Assembly (NCBI RefSeq): GCF_020184175.1
Contig: NC_065530.1
Coordinates: 65,015,260-65,079,259 of the forward strand
Source: Aphis gossypii
Lineage: Eukaryota; Arthropoda; Insecta; Hemiptera; Aphididae
DNA length: 64,000 bases
Direction: 5' to 3'
Shown here: positions 27,101 to 37,399 of the stretch, one piece after another
Position numbering within the stretch: the stretch's first letter is position 1
Layout of the letters: each line of letters begins with the position of its first letter
Notes under the pieces: model-generated
Database searches by the model: none
The model's input: the letters and a program-made list of their open reading frames with translations, nothing else
What the model was told of the DNA's origin: nothing
Program-made: the position numbers and the translations under genes

Positions 27101-28499
27101 ACGAAAAGTAGAGTTGAACCTGGGGTAAGTTTACCCCATAAAATGTTAGTCTACTATATTGAAATTTGAAATTTGAAATTAATATGTTTATACTGTCATT
27201 GGAAGAAGTAAGAATTAAAAAAAGGTTAACGATAATAGTAAAGATGTAATATAATCCCTTTTTTAAATTTTGTTTTGTAATGATATAAAAAAATATACAT
27301 ATATGATAGTACGTTCTTTACTGAGAAAATGAATTAAAAAGAATAACTCATTTATCATTAAAATTTACGTTGTTAACGTAAAACGATAATCATTTTAAGG
27401 CGCAAATTGTATATAATATATAAGTATATAAGTTAGTACTTAGTATTAAAGGCCCATTTGAATAAGTTAACAATAATTAAAATTAGCCATATAAAATTGC
27501 ATGTTAAGAGATATAGTACCAGGCGGCGGGCACGCGGGAAGTTCATTAAACAGTGCCGCAGGTCTCTAGTCGATTTTATGCATGTAAGAGCTACACGATT
27601 TATTGAACGATTATGAATTTTCATAATACACACTTTTTACAATCTAAAAAAAAAAATCACATTTTTATTAGGTATAAATGTAAACCTAATGGACATGGTT
27701 CACCTTTATATACACATAAACATATTTTTATTTTATTTTATATCTAACATTTATATACTCGTACATATTACATATATAATATACCTAGTATATAATAATG
27801 TAATATTCGATTTCGCGCACTCGGGCGTGCAAATAAAAAAAAAAATATTTTACTAAAATAAATGTTAAATCTTAATACTCGTCGAAAAATATAAGATATT
27901 AATATTTATTAATATTATTTATTGGACATATTATACAGATATGACACATTATGTTACTATACATATAAAGTATATTAAGCATTACTGTTTAACTCTTTAT
28001 TTTGGTGATAGAGTAAAATTATAAGAAAAGTATCGTTATAAAATGTTGACCTATGTGAATTAAAACAAACTGCATATTATAAGAATCTTTATTTTTTTTT
28101 CAAAAAAAAAAAATTGTTATTGTTAAAACTATTTACTACTCATTCAACAATTCAGTCATAGACAACAGAGTAAAATACTAGGTTCACCTGAGTATTAAAT
28201 TCGTGAGTTATAATAGACCTCGACTGATTTAACTTTAAACACCATAGTTATATTAATCGATTGTTTTTATCATATACCTAGTTCTTTCAATGGGTGGATT
28301 CGTCACTCCGTGAAATTTATAATTTCCTTTTCAATTTTCATGAATAAATAGGAATCACATATTCATACACACACTTATTGTTCATCACAATTTTTTTCTT
28401 AAATTTTATTGAAAATTAACGCCGGTCGGTTTTAAGACTATTGATATAGGTATTATGTAGAAATAATATAGTACGATAACAGTTATGATTTAAGAGATA
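24181..28499. other. Gene-free AT-rich stretch
   Basis: No supported gene or mobile element. Visible items are an (AT)n tract at 25,729-25,748, an 18-bp near-palindrome TGGGGTAAGTTTACCCCA at 27,121-27,138 (8-bp stem, GT centre), a short triplicated TGAAATT unit at about 27,160-27,180, and a small GC-rich patch at 27,520-27,570. The frames at 25,690-25,896 and 27,433-27,633 show no similarity. Confidence 0.55.
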
Positions 28500-28539
28500 A
28501 CAAAATAGTTAAGCATAGTCTCAGATTTACAAACAGAGG

Positions 28540-28680
28540 AAGTCATTCTGAGTGTACCTCGTGTCCTCGTCATTGAGTAGGTCACTGTAATTGGGATGTG
28601 TTAAATTTAAATTCAATGATAAATCATTGTAAATATGAAAAACGGTTTTGAGCAGAGTTGGTAATTGGTCATCTTATATA
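28540..28680 (+). repeat. Dispersed aphid-type repeat, 5' block copy
   Basis: The order GTGTACCTCGTGTCCTCGTC, then GAGTAGGTCACTGTAATTGG, then a GTGTTAAATTTAAATTCAATG block and an ACGGTTTTGAGCAGAG block, matches the left part of the repeat at 9,420. The later part (TTTTGAGCAGAG) parallels GATTCTGAGCGGACGA at 33,170. No end structure is visible. Confidence 0.55.
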
Positions 28681-28877
28681 CTTCTAAGGTAATTTTATTG
28701 TATATTATACATTTACTGTATATAAAATAATTATTATATTTGTATTTCATACTATATGACCAGCTGTTAGGTGTTAGGTAAATTAGAAGCCAATATACCA
28801 AATTAACATAGAATGGTGTGAATAAGATTGTTTTATAAATAACTATTGAGAACACTTATGAGTTATGAGTAAGAATC

Positions 28878-29224
28878 GGATTTTAAAGCATATTAAGCAA
28901 ATAAAAAAGCAAAGGTTGTTTTAAAAGAAGCAAATTTATTTTAAAAAAAATAATAAAAAAATATAACCATAAGTTAACAAGAATTAATTATAAAAATGAA
29001 TTTAAATAAAAAAAAGAATTAACTACCATGTATTTCCTTATATTTTCAGTAGTAAAACTAACTCCATTGTCCGACAGAATATTTTTATACGTAAAAAACG
29101 AACTCTACATCTACTGAAGTGATCGGTGCATACTTCATACAAGAGGTTTCAAATTACAACACTAAATCTTAAATTTTGAAATGGTCGATATCTATATGTT
29201 AAAGGCATACTGACCGTATAGGTA
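28878..29224 (-). repeat. Unnamed dispersed repeat, copy B (inverted relative to A)
   Basis: The reverse complement of this segment aligns with 18,606-18,989 from TACCTATACGGTCAGTATGC to TGCTTTAAAATCC. It is shorter than copy A mainly because of length differences in the T-rich tract. The two copies lie about 10 kb apart in opposite orientation, so they could pair in a transcript spanning both. No target duplication was found at either end. Confidence 0.75.
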
Positions 29225-31539
29225 CTGCTAGCGATAATAATACATAGATCGATAATCTATACGTTTAATTTACTTAATAAACAAGCTGATAACGAAAACA
29301 ATAATAATCCAATATTCTCATTCTAGATTTTTACATTTCTTATTAATATTATTTTTTTTTGTTAGAATAGCTTAATAAACAATAAAATAATTCAAAGCTG
29401 GAATAGTTATAAAAAAAGCAAAAATAAATTGGTTTATTTGGAATCAGAATGACGAGAAACGAATTTATGTATAAAAATTAGATTTATATCTCATATATAA
29501 AAAAAAAGAAGCATATATGTAATAAAATCCGAGACCTATTTATGAGGAATCTTGAATTCAATTTTCGTTTTTTAAAAGAGCATACACATTTTTACTATCA
29601 CTGTTATTATTGAAATTATCATTATTCGTGGTTAAAGATAGTTTATTCATTTAAAATTTTAAAATATAAAGATTATCTAAGCAAATTCACATTCTTTTTA
29701 TTGCATCTCTCAAATATCACTCCTGATATTGCCTGCATGTTGGGTTATGATCATACATCTAGCAAGCTGGTAGAGTGTGGCATATCAAGAAGTTGACTTA
29801 TAAAATCGATATTCCTATTTAAACCGTATATTGTTATAAAATAGCATATTATAATATTATAGTACTATTATAATATATACATATACCTAGTAATTATCTA
29901 TTGTACATTGTAAGTTATGTATAATTATGTGTACAAAACTAAAACTTCTACACAATTAGAGGCAAAATATCTATTTACATCTAGTCGTACAATATAATAC
30001 TTATTTAAAATATTTCGTTTTCGAAAATATTAAGTCAAATTTCGAAGTTTACACGTATTTGATAAAATTTTATACACCGCAGTTCGTATACATACAACTG
30101 ATGGTCGATTTTTCATTTGTCTAATATTACGCAATATCGCATTACATCAATTTGTGTACTGAATTTTCGCACCTATTTCTTAAGTATATACTCCCGCGTG
30201 TACGTGTAATAGTACACTATACAGTTATTGCTAATATACAATCTCCTACCAACTTTGCACATTGATTTTCTCAGTTATATACTTATATAAAATATAGTTC
30301 GCCTGAGGCTGATCAGACTACGCGTATAAATGTTATAGTTCCTTATTAAATTTAATCGATCGGAAATCAAACATAAAATATAATGATATGCTTACATTAT
30401 AAATTATAATTATATTACATAATAATACAACAAATTAGACAAATGGATATAGAATATAAATTAGAGCTTATACTTGAATAACACAGTTTTAATTTTTAAA
30501 TTCGGTATTAGTTTGATAACAACTTATCAATATTAGTGTGAAACAAAGTCACAATCACGGTTAAAGATACATATATATCACAATATATTAAAATATGTAT
30601 GTACCTTTTTTCATTTTCTGAGTATAAATACTCCGATACTCGTTATTCCACATTATCTTATTTTTCTGCTAATTATCTCAAAAATTATCATATAATATTA
30701 TTTTATAATATCATTAATATCTATATTATAAATATGCTCATTGATATACAAAATACTTGCAATTTTCTAAGTATATTTAGAAAGCTAATAGCAATACTTT
30801 TATGTCTCAAAAACATTTGAAATACGTCACGGTTTTTTAAATAAAATATATTTGAAATAGGTTAGTATTTTGGGATTTTATAATGAAAAATTCAAAATAG
30901 GTACTTAAAAAGCTCATTTTTAGTACATTTTTTGCAATATTCTATACACCTATGGGGAATTTTCAATTAACTCAGTCTTCTCTAAATGTTCAAAAAACAT
31001 TAAACATAAAATATATATAAACATATCAAAAATATAAAACCTAGACTATAGACATTTCCGGTCATGTATGATGATCAAGTAGGTATTTTAATGTTTATTG
31101 TATTTTAATATTCATTTTATTTCAATATTGTTTATTGGAAAATATATTTTAACGTCTATTAGAAATAAATTTCAAAAGCATTTTGACTAAATGTATGCAT
31201 TATGGTAAATATGGACGGTTACTAGCAATAATCATTTTTTTTAAAACAACATAGTATCAATAACTATTTTGACTTATTTAGAATATGTAGGTATATATTG
31301 AATGGTATACACATGATAAAAATTTCTGTACAAATTCTTTACGTATAAATAAAATATTAGTTATATCAGTAAGTATTGAATTTATAGCTATAAAGTACTT
31401 ATATAGATTATATAAGTATATAGGTAATATAACATAAAACGAAATAGAAAATTGTTGCTTCTCAACTTCCGATTGAAAACCAACAGGTTTCTAGTTTTAA
31501 TAATATACAGTTCCGAAAAAAAAAATCACTTTACGCGAA
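29225..31539. other. Gene-free AT-rich stretch
   Basis: No coding exon or mobile-element end could be supported. The frame at 30,599-30,820 is an AT-rich hydrophobic translation without family signal. Confidence 0.6.
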
Positions 31540-32180
31540 CCGTCGTCTCATTACCATTCGGGTGGTAAGGTTTTATGTACATTGTTATTTCCTAGTTTGC
31601 GTTGTCATCGAGGAGAGACAGACGTCGTGGATTGAATGAGCAGGCGTTTCAGACAGAGAGATATCGAGACTAAGCGAGATGGAAAAACGAATGAAAAATA
31701 TAATAATACAATTATATTATATTATAAATACGAATTCGCGCGCGTGTGAACGACCTTTGGCGGTCTCGGGGAAACGGGCGACGGCGGCGTTTGTAACGTC
31801 CAGAAAACTGCTCCGGCGGCGGAACCAGGCGTGTCAAGGCCGCCGTCGCGGAATCGTGTTCCACGTGACATTGGACCGTTCACGGACGCCGCCACAGCGG
31901 CTGCGTATACCGGCAATGCAAGCGCGACCGGGCTGCAACACGCCGACGGCGGCGGCTGCGGCGTCGCGGACAACCGAACGATTGAACTTGGCCCCGTTTC
32001 GCCGCGCGGCACTACGCGGTCTACGACTGTTGTACGCCACATTACTCACGCGATATATCGGAGTGTTGCACTGTGCACCGGCCCAAGTCGCCTGCACCGC
32101 CGTCAAGACGCTGCTGCACGTAGGTATTCCCGAGGGCTTTGACTTTCGTCGACGAAACGTACATAATATATTTATTATAT
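31540..32180. promoter_or_regulatory. CpG island, probable promoter or first exon
   Basis: This is the strongest GC island in the window: 31,801-31,860 is 39 of 60 G or C by hand count, in an otherwise AT-rich region. CpG dinucleotides are frequent, so the DNA has not been worn down by methylation-driven deamination. Several frames are open on both strands (31,679-32,182 and 31,831-32,142 plus; 31,834-32,265 and 31,722-32,042 minus), which is expected from low stop-codon density. The island is more secure than any single frame within it. Confidence 0.55.
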
Positions 32181-32182
32181 AA
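31679..32182 (+). CDS. Hypothetical 167-residue frame in CpG island
   Basis: The ATG at 31,679 has a favourable context (GAGATGG). The product starts MEKRMKNIIIQLYY, then becomes rich in Arg, Ala, Thr and Pro. It has no recognisable domain, no clear signal peptide and no repeat family. At about 32,119 the sequence CTGCAC|GTAGGT resembles a splice donor. The island could thus be a first exon joined to a distant exon, and the last codons of the frame would then be intron. Competing open frames on both strands make this choice arbitrary; it is listed as the longest frame with a good start. Confidence 0.15.
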   Translation: MEKRMKNIIIQLYYIINTNSRACERPLAVSGKRATAAFVTSRKLLRRRNQACQGRRRGIVFHVTLDRSRTPPQRLRIPAMQARPGCNTPTAAAAASRTTERLNLAPFRRAALRGLRLLYATLLTRYIGVLHCAPAQVACTAVKTLLHVGIPEGFDFRRRNVHNIFII

Positions 32183-32430
32183 TTGTGTTTGTACTTACTG
32201 TTGTATACGACTGACATGAACGACGCGGTTTTTTCAAGAATCGCTTTGTATTGTATGTCAATCATCTTGCATCATACTGAAAAATCGTTAGGTGTAACAA
32301 AACAAAAAAAAAAGAAGAGATTTCCAACTAAATTTGAAAGCCATCGCGATTTTAACGACCATTAAAGTTACTGAATACGAAGTGATATCGCGTATTTGCG
32401 TGATGTCTGCTAGGTATATTATGGGAGCGG

Positions 32431-32537
32431 GGTACTGTATACCATATACCGATTACCATTACCGTGGTTCCAATAGTACTTTGGTACTGTATACCATACC
32501 GTTACCGTGGTACCAATAGTATGGTGGTACTGTTATA
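32431..32537. repeat. Short tandem duplication, GGTACTGTATACCATA unit
   Basis: The unit begins GGTACTGTATACCATA and contains TTACCGTGGT(T/A)CCAATAGTA. It occurs at 32,431-32,482 (52 bp) and 32,483-32,525 (43 bp), and begins a third time at 32,526. The second copy lacks about nine bases. GGTAC/GTACC motifs inside the unit make it partly self-complementary. Confidence 0.75.
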
Positions 32538-33059
32538 TTAGGTATATGGTGCAATGAAGAAGCACCCCGCGGGGTCACGATGACTTGACGTGTACCTATA
32601 TGTGTAAAATTCAAACCACTTCCGACAGGAAAATTTAAAAGGACTTTTAAATCGCACTAACAGTAATTATTTCGTCAAATATATATAAATAATTGTAAAA
32701 CCTTGTTTTCAAAAAGATTTATTATTTGTAAAAAAATACATTTTTACAGATAGTTATTACGAGAATATATTATACATTATCCTTTCCGTCACACAAAAGT
32801 TCGTTTAATACGCACTAGTCTATGCATAAAGATGATAAATAGGGTTGAGGACTTCTAGTACTAAAAAATCTAAAAATAAATATGCACTTGTGCACTTGAA
32901 AATCAAGAAATATGCACTTCAAAAAATTATTTTATTTTATTATTTTGTCTAATTATAATAGAAAATCACTATAAATTTCGACACATAACTTTTTAAATGA
33001 AAAGCAAATGATTGTTTTTTCTTTGGCATATTTAAAAATAAAAAAGTAGATCAGCGCAT
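32538..33059. other. Gene-free gap
   Basis: A short CG-containing patch (GCACCCCGCGGGGTCACG at about 32,561) is followed by AT-rich background. No gene or repeat boundary is visible. Confidence 0.5.
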
Positions 33060-33326
33060 TTCGATGGTGAATGTTTGTCAATCGTCCCTTCGGTCTTCGG
33101 ACAGGATAGTGTAATTTTACTGTAGATATTCGATTTGAATGCAGTATGATTGCATTCGATAAAAAATGATTCTGAGCGGACGAGGGAATCTTTTTTATTT
33201 AATTTTATTCGTTTCTATGGTTTCTATTACTTTTGAGTAAGTTTAGAGTTAGAAAACGTTTTTATAGAATAAAAAAGAAATAAACATCATTGTAAAACCA
33301 ATATTCGCTCCGTTCAGAATCTAAAA
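33060..33326 (+). repeat. Dispersed aphid-type repeat, most complete copy
   Basis: In order this copy carries GCATTCGATAAAAAATGATT, TCTGAGCGGACGAGGG, a T-rich middle, CATTGTAAAACCAATATTCG and CTCCGTTCAGAATCTAAAAT. The blocks correspond to those of the copies at 9,420 and 28,540 and to the fragments at 4,068 and 10,080. Its CGTTCAGAATCTAAAA end is the best preserved in the window. Confidence 0.6.
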
Positions 33327-33884
33327 TAAAGATATTACCTACCAAAAGTTTGAAATAGACGAAATTATTACGCGATGAAAATATTTCATGCAGTGCGCGC
33401 AATGATATAACGAGTACGCGCCAAAATATGACGGATAACTAAAGTTCACTTCCTATACGCATTTCGGTTTTATCGGTTTATCGGGCAAGGTAGTGAATTA
33501 TCTAACTGATAATGAAAATATTATTTTTAAGTGGAAAATTTTATTTTTTATTATTATTTCGAAAATTTCCAAATATGTTCTTAATTTTTCTAATTTACCT
33601 AAATACCTATCATTTGTATGCAATAATGACAAAATATGCAAAATTATGCCAAATAAAATTTTTAATTTTATCTCCTGGTGTTATGAAACACATTTGTTGA
33701 TTAATAGAATTGTTTTACGATCTTTCTAAAAAAAAATATGAAAAAACTAGAAGGGCTCAAACCTAATGATAAAATATTTTAATAAAAATCGGTCAACCGC
33801 ATGTAAAATAAAATATTCAAATCCATTATTATATGTACGTAATCTCTAAAAGTTTGAGCACACAATATATATAGTATAGTCGTA
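33327..33884. other. Gene-free gap with two overlapping AT-rich frames
   Basis: The overlapping frames at 33,493-33,729 and 33,512-33,700 are AT-rich, without family signal, and likely chance. A slightly CpG-richer patch lies at 33,370-33,490. Confidence 0.5.
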
Positions 33885-34068
33885 TTCATGTATCGATGAG
33901 CACAAAGCACACGACATATTCTGAAGTGCTGACGTAGCCACGTAGGTACAGCGACAAAAAGTCCCCGAAGCACACGTATAGGACAATGTCCCTGGGTTCT
34001 TCCCTGTCGGGGGGCGCTAGAAGGCTGTGGACTTAGCCGACGGGGGGCGATCACGCTTGGGTTTATCA
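33885..34068. other. GC-rich pocket of unknown origin
   Basis: About 180 bp of markedly GC-richer DNA contains two G-runs (GTCGGGGGGCGCTAG and GACGGGGGGCGATCACG) spaced about 35 bp apart. All three minus-strand frames are partly open. One reads LLAPPDREEPRDIVLYVC and continues without stop for roughly 25 more codons. I recognise no family. It may be a decayed coding or transposon fragment or a regulatory patch. Confidence 0.3.
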
Positions 34069-34085
34069 TTATTATTATTATTAAT

Positions 34086-34118
<33 letters not shown>
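34069..34118. repeat. (ATT)n followed by (ATC)n microsatellite
   Basis: A run of ATT units is followed by 11 perfect ATC units at 34,086-34,118. A minus-strand frame starting here begins with a methionine run, which is an artefact of this repeat. Confidence 0.9.
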
Positions 34119-36843
34119 GTTATTATTATATACTTATATTATATTTCATAATAATACATTATGTAGTTCCTAGAATTCGCGCGGTCGAAAAATGTTCAAG
34201 GTCGGTAGACCGGAATAGACTGGTACGGTCTAATGACACTTAGAGCTGTCGACTACAGTACGTGTGTATAATAGTGCAGCAAGGCGTGAAAAAACTTCCC
34301 GAAAATCGTCATCCACACTTAATATTATTATGTTACATAGGAATCGCTGGTCTGATTCAGCTTGAACTGAGTCACTTTTACTTATATTATATTCGTGATA
34401 ATATGTAGAGGTATTTTGCATTTGGGGGCCGTAAGCGACTGTAATATCTCCGCGCGTCGTCGGGAAGGAGAAGGATCTCGTGATGATAATAATAACAATT
34501 AAGCGAGGCGCGTGTGGTGATTTTTTGTATCATTCGATCGAGAGAAAAAAATAATACGTTTTCGAGCCGTTGCGGAAGGCGTGAATGGAAAGGCGTATAA
34601 TACGCTCACGTATAGGTAGTGATTCGATGAAATTACAATTGGTAAATAAGAGGTATACTTATTTAGGTATGATAGTATGAACCCGGAAAACCCCCCCTGA
34701 ATACGACCGTGGCGATTAATAACATAATATCCGCAAATCTGTCGTGATATTATGACGCCAAATCATCATCATTGTCATCATCATTACATCTTGAAAATTT
34801 GTTACCGGGAAATACCTACATTATCATTATCTCGTGAAAATTGTTACTACGAATATAAGCACGTATTATACTATACAGATACCTAATGTATGAGTGTACA
34901 GAAAAAATATAATCTATAGTTGCAGTAGCATATAGAGAACAAACCAGAAATAATTATCTTCAAGTATCTCTATTCTCTGCAGTAAATACGGTGCTCGGCA
35001 GTGGTTTAGTTCCCATGCATACATGTATAATGTATATGCGCACTACACCAAATAGTATGACACACATTTTGCTATAGCCTATAGATACCTACCATAATAT
35101 GTTTAAAAATACTATTTGATACTATTTAGTCGTTACACGTAGAACATAATATATTATAGTGTCTACTTTCAATTTATTTTAATTAAATAATGAAAAATAT
35201 TTTATGCAATTGTATTCATACAATAACAATTAATAATAAAGTTAAACGATGTTTCGCCGGCTTTTGTCAAAAACGACTAAAACATATAATTCGAAAAAAT
35301 AAATAAAATATAAGTAAATAAAGTTTAGTTTTGTTCCTAATTTGTTTCGATAAATCGTAATATATTATTATTATTATTTTACTCAGGGAACATATAGAAT
35401 ATTGAGTGTTCAAATTATCAAATAAAAACCTTTTAATACCTTAATCTAAAATCTTAAAGTAATAAGTCGTAAGGTTTCAGACGCTTAACACGTAAGTGAA
35501 TTGTTGAAATAATTAGATGACCAATGGATTGACATGGTAATCTAGCCTCATACCATATTTGCGAGCAAACTTTTGGATTTCGTTTGCTATTGTATGTAAC
35601 TGAATAATTATCACGGTGAATTGCGTTATTTCTTTTGAACTGGTAGGCTACAATGATGGTTTGAAAGTTATGTTTGACAGTGTTGTATCACATGGACACT
35701 AGACTTATTGCAACAAACCCACAGTTAAATACCGTAAATCCAAATTGATTTTATAATAGCTACATATACAGTCCGATTAACCAACGTAGTTTTCTGTAAA
35801 TCTGGATTTTTTCTGACGACGAACGTGGTGTTTCCAGTTTAGACGAAAGTCAAGGTGCATTCCAAATTTGCATATACAAGAAACAAATATAGGTAATTGA
35901 TACACCATTCCGCGTATAATATTATGTTAATATATTTATATATTTATTGATAAATTATGTAATACATTAAATAATTACTATACAAATAAACAGCTTTCGT
36001 TTTTTATTATTACATTTATAATATATTAAAATATTTTCCTGGCATATATTCACGCATGTTTGTAATATAATATTATAGGTGATCCAATTAAATGTACGAG
36101 TATTAAGAAACTAAGGTTCTAAAATTTTAAGTATAGATCTGTATTTCAAAATATAAATGAATTATGTAATATTGACAAATATATTCCCGAACAAAAAATA
36201 TATAAAATAAAATAAGTGACTTTAAGTTTTTATTTTCCCAAAGTGGAAATACTCATAGGGAAACTATTGAAATATAATCTATAATAATGACGAATGTTTA
36301 TAATTATTAAGTGTATAATGTATATCGTAATTAATTTGTTGATACAACAATCATTTCGTAAACAGACGTTTTTTGATAATCCAACTTTATATTATCATCA
36401 CTTAGTATAACTCAAACATTTTACATTTTATTAGTTAAATTAGTATACTATACGTCAATACAATTTATACTAAATTATAATATTTTACACCGATATTGAA
36501 TATTTACCTATATTTTTAATTATTTTAATATGTTTCAATTTTCAACAAGAAAACGAGTTTTTCACATTATATAATTATAATAACAATAGATACCTATACC
36601 TTATACCTATATCTACCTTATACCAATTATACCTATATTATATAATGGACATTATAATAATATATAGAGGAATACACTTAACACAAAAATTATATAATAT
36701 ATAATTAATATGTTTCATAAAATAAAAACAAGAAAACTTTATTTTGTAAACAAAGTTGCTTAATATTCTATTATTACTATTATTATTGTAATATACATTT
36801 TATATTAAATCATTTTTGTGGGTAATATTATTCTTACAAAATA
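34119..36843. other. Gene-free stretch, slightly CpG-richer at first
   Basis: The first kilobase (34,160-35,080) has scattered CpG-rich patches such as TCTCCGCGCGTCGTCGGGAA near 34,447, but no coding signal. The remainder is AT-rich. The segment at about 35,500-35,900 is less AT-rich and may be an old repeat, but no ends were found. Confidence 0.45.
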
Positions 36844-37399
36844 CAGTGATCACCGCTTATTGGACACTCACGGTTAATTTACTCATTCACCTATTAAACT
36901 CAAAATGGCAGGTCCTGATTTGCACGTATACTAACGTCTAATACATAGTTTTCTATGTTTTTACACCGATTGATGGAGTTATTTGAAAAAATATAAACAA
37001 AGAAAAATGTAAAAACATTAGACAAGCGTGCTTAAATGATACTCATATTATGCCTAGTAGATGAGGGATTCAGCAAAAAGGCGATTTTGACGTATCGAGC
37101 AACATAAAGTGTACGAAAAAATGATTATGAACTATGAAGTTGACCGAAAACAGAAAATTTAATCAACCGTGGATAGATTTTTTTTTCAAAAATTAATAAA
37201 ATATAATTAGGATCCTAGATTATTATAATATTTTCTTTTATTTCTATTTTACATTATAGCTAAATCTCAATAAATATTTTTTAAGTAAACAAGGATCTTT
37301 TTTAAATGTTTTGGGGTTATATTCGTCTAATCAGCTCATTCAGTTAATAGACTCAAATTGCACTAGTCACAAAGTAAGTCTAATAAGCGGCGACCACTG
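36844..37399. mobile_element. pogo/Tigger-like non-autonomous DNA transposon
   Basis: The left end CAGTGATCACCGCTTATTGG at 36,844 and the reverse complement of the right end, CAGTGGTCGCCGCTTATTAG at 37,399, match at 17 of the first 20 bases. CAGTG...GCTTATT is the style of pogo/Tigger terminal repeats. A TA precedes the left end as expected for a TA target, but the right flank reads TT, so one side has mutated or the end is one step off. The 556-bp interior has no intact frame. Class assignment rests on the termini alone. Confidence 0.65.

Noticed and set aside
33779..34117. 112-codon minus frame starting with a methionine run
   Set aside because: The start is the (ATC)n microsatellite read in reverse. 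The middle crosses the GC pocket and the tail is AT-rich filler.
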